A stretch of DNA of 8,750 bases from an uncultured Eubacteriales bacterium (lineage in GTDB: Bacteria; Bacillota; Clostridia; Christensenellales; UBA1242), in the NCBI GenBank assembly GCA_902796285.1, contig CADBOH010000080.1:1-8750 (forward strand), in the 5' to 3' direction. The stretch's first letter is position 1, and every line of letters starts with the position of its first letter. Below are positions 6,706 to 8,750 of the stretch, one piece after another. Below the pieces are notes generated by a model. It saw only the letters and a list, made by a program, of their open reading frames with translations, made no database searches and was not told the DNA's origin. Both the position numbers and the translations under genes were made by a program.

Positions 6706-6711
6706 CCTCCT
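6706..6711 (-). promoter_or_regulatory. Strong ribosome binding site fixing the rubrerythrin start
   Basis: AGGAGG on the minus strand, four bases before the ATG at 6701. It excludes the upstream in-frame ATG at 6737 as the main start. Confidence 0.85.
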
Positions 6712-6717
6712 CTTGTT

Positions 6718-6747
6718 ATTATCCCCATATTTGCCATTTTTATTCAA
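6718..6747 (-). promoter_or_regulatory. Candidate rubrerythrin promoter
   Basis: On the minus strand, TTGAAT (6747-6742) and GATAAT (6723-6718) are 18 bases apart. The start of transcription would be near 6711, giving a very short leader of about 10 bases that barely includes the AGGAGG. This tight geometry makes the call tentative, and no better pair was found upstream. Confidence 0.4.
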
Positions 6748-6765
6748 TCGGCTTTTTACAAAAAC

Positions 6766-6777
6766 ATTTGTACAAAT
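6766..6777. promoter_or_regulatory. Perfect 12-base palindrome ATTTGTACAAAT, candidate operator
   Basis: The palindrome lies in the 102-base divergent region and covers the predicted -35 element of the VTT gene (TTGTAC, 6768-6773). A third half-site in the same style, TACAAA at 6757-6762, makes a second dyad with TTTGTA at 6767-6772. The position fits a repressor site for the VTT promoter, possibly also acting on rubrerythrin. The binding protein is unknown. Confidence 0.4.
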
Positions 6778-6796
6778 TAAAATTTTGTGTTATACT
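6768..6796 (+). promoter_or_regulatory. Extended -10 promoter of the VTT gene, predicted leaderless start
   Basis: TTGTAC (6768-6773), a 17-base spacer, and TATACT (6791-6796) preceded by TGT (6788-6790) form a good extended -10 promoter. Initiation 7-8 bases after the -10 falls at 6803-6804, and the ATG begins at 6804. A 14-base core (6783-6796) differs at one base from that of the YitT gene. Confidence 0.65.
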
Positions 6797-6803
6797 CCAA
6801 AAT

Positions 6804-7676
6804 ATGAAGAAGATAACAAAAGAGCAAGGTAAGGTAATCCTTAGACTTTTATTACTGCTGCTTTTGATTGCTGTGGTACTGCTTGCAATCTATCTCCCCC
6901 TAAAACTAACCGGCACTATTGATAAAATCGATACTGCCGAAGAACTAAAAGAGTTTATTTTAAGTTTTGGAGGATATGGATATGTGATGCTTTTTTTGAT
7001 ACAATTTTTGCAAACCACCTTTATGCCAACACCTACATTTTTAACAACTATTGCAGCCTCTTTAATTTACGGCCCATGGATAACCTTTGCAATCACCTAT
7101 CCGGCGGTACTGCTAGGAAGTATAACTTTTTATTTCATAGGCAAAAAATTGGGGCGCGGCTCACTTAGATGGGCCCTCGGCCAAAAACTCGAAGAGCGCT
7201 GCGAGCGGATGTTTAGCAAGGGGCATTTATCTTATCCAGTTATAGCGTTATTCCCCTTCTTTCCACAAGATACGCTTTGTTTTGCGGCAGGAACTGTAAA
7301 CATGAATTTTTGGTTTTTTATTGCAACAAATATCCTGGCAAGACCAATTTCAATAATACTGTCATGCTTCCTAGGAACTGGGCATATTATCCCATATAGC
7401 GGCTGGGGAATACCTGTATGGATTGCACTTGTCGCTGTTGGTATAATATTGTTTGTTTTAAGTTTTATTTATAGTGAAAAAATTGAAGCGTTTTTATTAA
7501 AAGTAGCAAACAAAATTTTTCACAAGAAAAGTGATAACCATCAAGATGAAAACCATGAAGACATTAAATTAAAAGATGAAGAAGATAGAGAAAAACCATT
7601 ACAGAATAATGAAAAGATAGATAAAGAAAATAAGATAACCAAAAATGTAAACACAAAAGATGATGAAATCACATAA
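6804..7676 (+). CDS. VTT/DedA-superfamily (TVP38/TMEM64-like) integral membrane protein
   Basis: This 290-residue membrane protein resembles the VTT (SNARE-associated/DedA-like) superfamily, some members of which act as lipid flippases or affect envelope physiology. No specific substrate can be assigned. A first membrane helix (about 12-36) is followed by the core: a Pro-rich re-entrant-like FMPTPTFLT (73-81), a helix around 84-113, GKKLGRGS (113-120), ALFPFFPQD (148-156), and further helices near 168-192 and 202-222, with the conserved Arg180-Pro181 pair. The C-terminal 50 residues (241-290) are hydrophilic and highly charged, with no obvious domain. The ATG at 6804 is chosen because the promoter predicts initiation there. 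A TTG at 6768 would sit inside the promoter. No Shine-Dalgarno is visible. A terminator overlaps the stop codon, so it is probably a single-gene unit. Confidence 0.87.
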   Translation: MKKITKEQGKVILRLLLLLLLIAVVLLAIYLPLKLTGTIDKIDTAEELKEFILSFGGYGYVMLFLIQFLQTTFMPTPTFLTTIAASLIYGPWITFAITYPAVLLGSITFYFIGKKLGRGSLRWALGQKLEERCERMFSKGHLSYPVIALFPFFPQDTLCFAAGTVNMNFWFFIATNILARPISIILSCFLGTGHIIPYSGWGIPVWIALVAVGIILFVLSFIYSEKIEAFLLKVANKIFHKKSDNHQDENHEDIKLKDEEDREKPLQNNEKIDKENKITKNVNTKDDEIT

Positions 7677-7698
7677 GATGTATGTGATTTTATTTTTT
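7664..7698 (+). terminator. Intrinsic terminator overlapping the VTT stop codon
   Basis: A 10-base-pair perfect stem (AAATCACATA, 7666-7675, with TATGTGATTT, 7681-7690) with a 5-base loop is followed by TATTTTTT. The left arm contains the last codons and the first two bases of the TAA stop (7674-7676). Confidence 0.8.
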
Positions 7699-7713
7699 AC
7701 AGTTGAATTTATT

Positions 7714-7741
7714 TTGTTTTTTTATTTTTTTGTGTTATATT
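7714..7741 (+). promoter_or_regulatory. Extended -10 promoter of the YitT-family gene, predicted leaderless start
   Basis: TATATT (7736-7741) preceded by TGT (7733-7735) forms an extended -10 element, with a weak TTGTTT (7714-7719) 16 bases upstream as -35. Initiation 7 bases after the -10 coincides with the A of the ATG at 7748. The core at 7728-7741 matches that of the VTT promoter at 13 of 14 bases. Confidence 0.6.
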
Positions 7742-7747
7742 TTGTGC

Positions 7748-8750
7748 ATGGATAAACTAAAGAAATTTGCAAAAAGTGAAGCATACAGATTTGTATTGCA
7801 GGCGTTTAATGTTATTGTTGCCGGGATTTTGGGTGGTGTAGCATTCAAAACCTTTTTTGAACCTTCTGGGATTATACCAACCGGTTTTTCTGGACTTTCG
7901 GTAATTATTCATAATGCGCTGCTTAGTGTTGTCAATATTCCAACAGCGGTTATTTACACATTTATCAATGTGATTTTGTTCTTGCTAGCCCTTAGACTTT
8001 TCGGGTGGAGATTTTTGGCACTTTCTCTTATAGGCACAGCTGCATACATCCTGTCAATGCAATTTGGATATATCGAGGCGCTTGCAAATTCATCTACTGA
8101 AAAACTTTTGTTTGCCGTCGTCGGCGGAGTGATTAGTGGATCGGCTATCGGCTTTGGATTAAGATCTGGTGGGTCAACTGGTGGAACAGATATTGCTGGT
8201 GCTATAATTAACAAAAAATTCCCTAACATCAAGGCAGGCTCTGGAATATTGATTATTAATGTGATCGTTTTAACTTTAAGTGTAATCACTGCTGGAGTTC
8301 AAACAGGCTTATATGCGCTTGTTATCGCCGTTATTTCATCAATTTCAACAAACGTTGTTCTTAACACTTCAAAGCGCGTTGTGGCCTACTATATTATTTG
8401 CGATAAGGATGAAGAACTTGCGCAAGTGATACTTGACAAATATCATCGTGGCATCACCAAGATCAACGCCGAAGGAATGTTTTCAAAAAAGGAGAAAAAA
8501 CTTCTTTTGTGTATACTGCCTTACGAACAATCGCTTGGGCTAAAAAAACTTGTTAAAACAGTTGATGAAAATGCATTTGTATTTTCAGAATCGGTTGATG
8601 AAACTGTTGGCGATGGCAAATTTCTTCTTGAAGAATCGATATTTAAAAACAAAGTTAAAAGTGCAACTGCCTCTTTAAAAAATAAAAACAAATATACAAG
8701 ATGTGCTAATACAAGAAAATTGAACTATCCAAGAAGAAAAACAAGACTTC
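7748..8750 (+). CDS. YitT-family membrane protein (DUF161 + DUF2179), open at the right edge
   Basis: The frame is open from the ATG at 7748 to the end of the window, with 334 codons and no stop. Hydrophobic segments at about 18-36, 63-84, 86-104, 119-138, 163-184 and 186-204 make the membrane part. The glycine-rich signature RSGGSTGGTDIAG (139-151) is typical of the YitT membrane domain. The soluble DUF2179 domain follows (about 211-293), with HRGITKINAEGMFSKKEKKLLLCIL (233-257) and the closing VDETVGDGKF (283-292). Family members are common in Bacillota, and their transport role is unresolved. Beyond residue 297, where family members usually end, a strongly basic tail continues (13 Lys/Arg and no acidic residue in 298-334), and its end is not seen. 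No Shine-Dalgarno precedes the ATG. It follows the VTT gene but is separated from it by a terminator and its own promoter. Confidence 0.92.
   Translation, partial: MDKLKKFAKSEAYRFVLQAFNVIVAGILGGVAFKTFFEPSGIIPTGFSGLSVIIHNALLSVVNIPTAVIYTFINVILFLLALRLFGWRFLALSLIGTAAYILSMQFGYIEALANSSTEKLLFAVVGGVISGSAIGFGLRSGGSTGGTDIAGAIINKKFPNIKAGSGILIINVIVLTLSVITAGVQTGLYALVIAVISSISTNVVLNTSKRVVAYYIICDKDEELAQVILDKYHRGITKINAEGMFSKKEKKLLLCILPYEQSLGLKKLVKTVDENAFVFSESVDETVGDGKFLLEESIFKNKVKSATASLKNKNKYTRCANTRKLNYPRRKTRL

Noticed and set aside
6768..6803. TTG at 6768 as an upstream start of the VTT gene
   Set aside because: This stretch holds the predicted -35, spacer and -10 of the same gene, and the extra 12 residues resemble no family N-terminus.
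7954..8289. 111-residue minus-strand open frame opposite the YitT gene
   Set aside because: The plus strand clearly encodes YitT with its glycine-rich signature here. The reverse frame is Pro/Ala/Ile-rich noise.
1..8750. Mobile element, toxin-antitoxin, CRISPR, phage defence or other novel multi-gene system
   Set aside because: All complete genes belong to known housekeeping or membrane families. There are no transposase, terminal repeats, spaced repeats or paired small genes.

Overview
The window looks like ordinary chromosomal sequence from a low-GC Gram-positive-type bacterium (Bacillota or a close relative), probably anaerobic. The evidence is the AT-rich composition, a sufCBDSU-type iron-sulfur cluster operon that uses the Bacillota-style scaffold or transferase SufU, a rubrerythrin, and a YitT-family membrane protein. 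The standard genetic code fits every gene seen. There are no mobile elements, tRNA or rRNA genes, CRISPR arrays or phage genes. I cannot name the species.

Layout. Bases 1-227 hold the C-terminal end of an unrecognised gene, followed by a clear intrinsic terminator. A 119-base gap then carries a promoter and an inverted repeat that overlaps the start of the suf transcript. The plus-strand suf operon follows without breaks: sufC (347-1096), sufB (1089-2489), sufD (2491-3537), sufS (3518-4735) and sufU (4740-5177). Junctions are overlaps of 8 and 20 bases or gaps of 1 and 4 bases. SufS takes sulfur from cysteine, SufU accepts it, and SufB-SufC-SufD assembles the cluster using ATP.

Convergent to suf, on the minus strand, lie an M14-family zinc peptidase (5179-6030) and, upstream of it, rubrerythrin (6105-6701), which has its own terminator. 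The intrinsic terminator that would end the suf transcript lies inside the 3' end of the peptidase gene. Divergent from rubrerythrin, on the plus strand, are a VTT/DedA-superfamily membrane protein (6804-7676) with its own terminator and a YitT-family protein (7748 to the right edge, still open).

The most interesting signals are regulatory. Both plus-strand membrane-protein genes share a nearly identical 14-base promoter core with an extended -10 element. Its position predicts transcription starting at or within a base of the ATG, and neither gene has a Shine-Dalgarno sequence, so both look leaderless. The M14 gene may be similar. In contrast, sufC, sufB and rubrerythrin have good ribosome binding sites. 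A perfect 12-base palindrome sits in the rubrerythrin/VTT divergent region, and a 9-base inverted repeat sits in the suf leader. I found no convincing novel multi-gene system.
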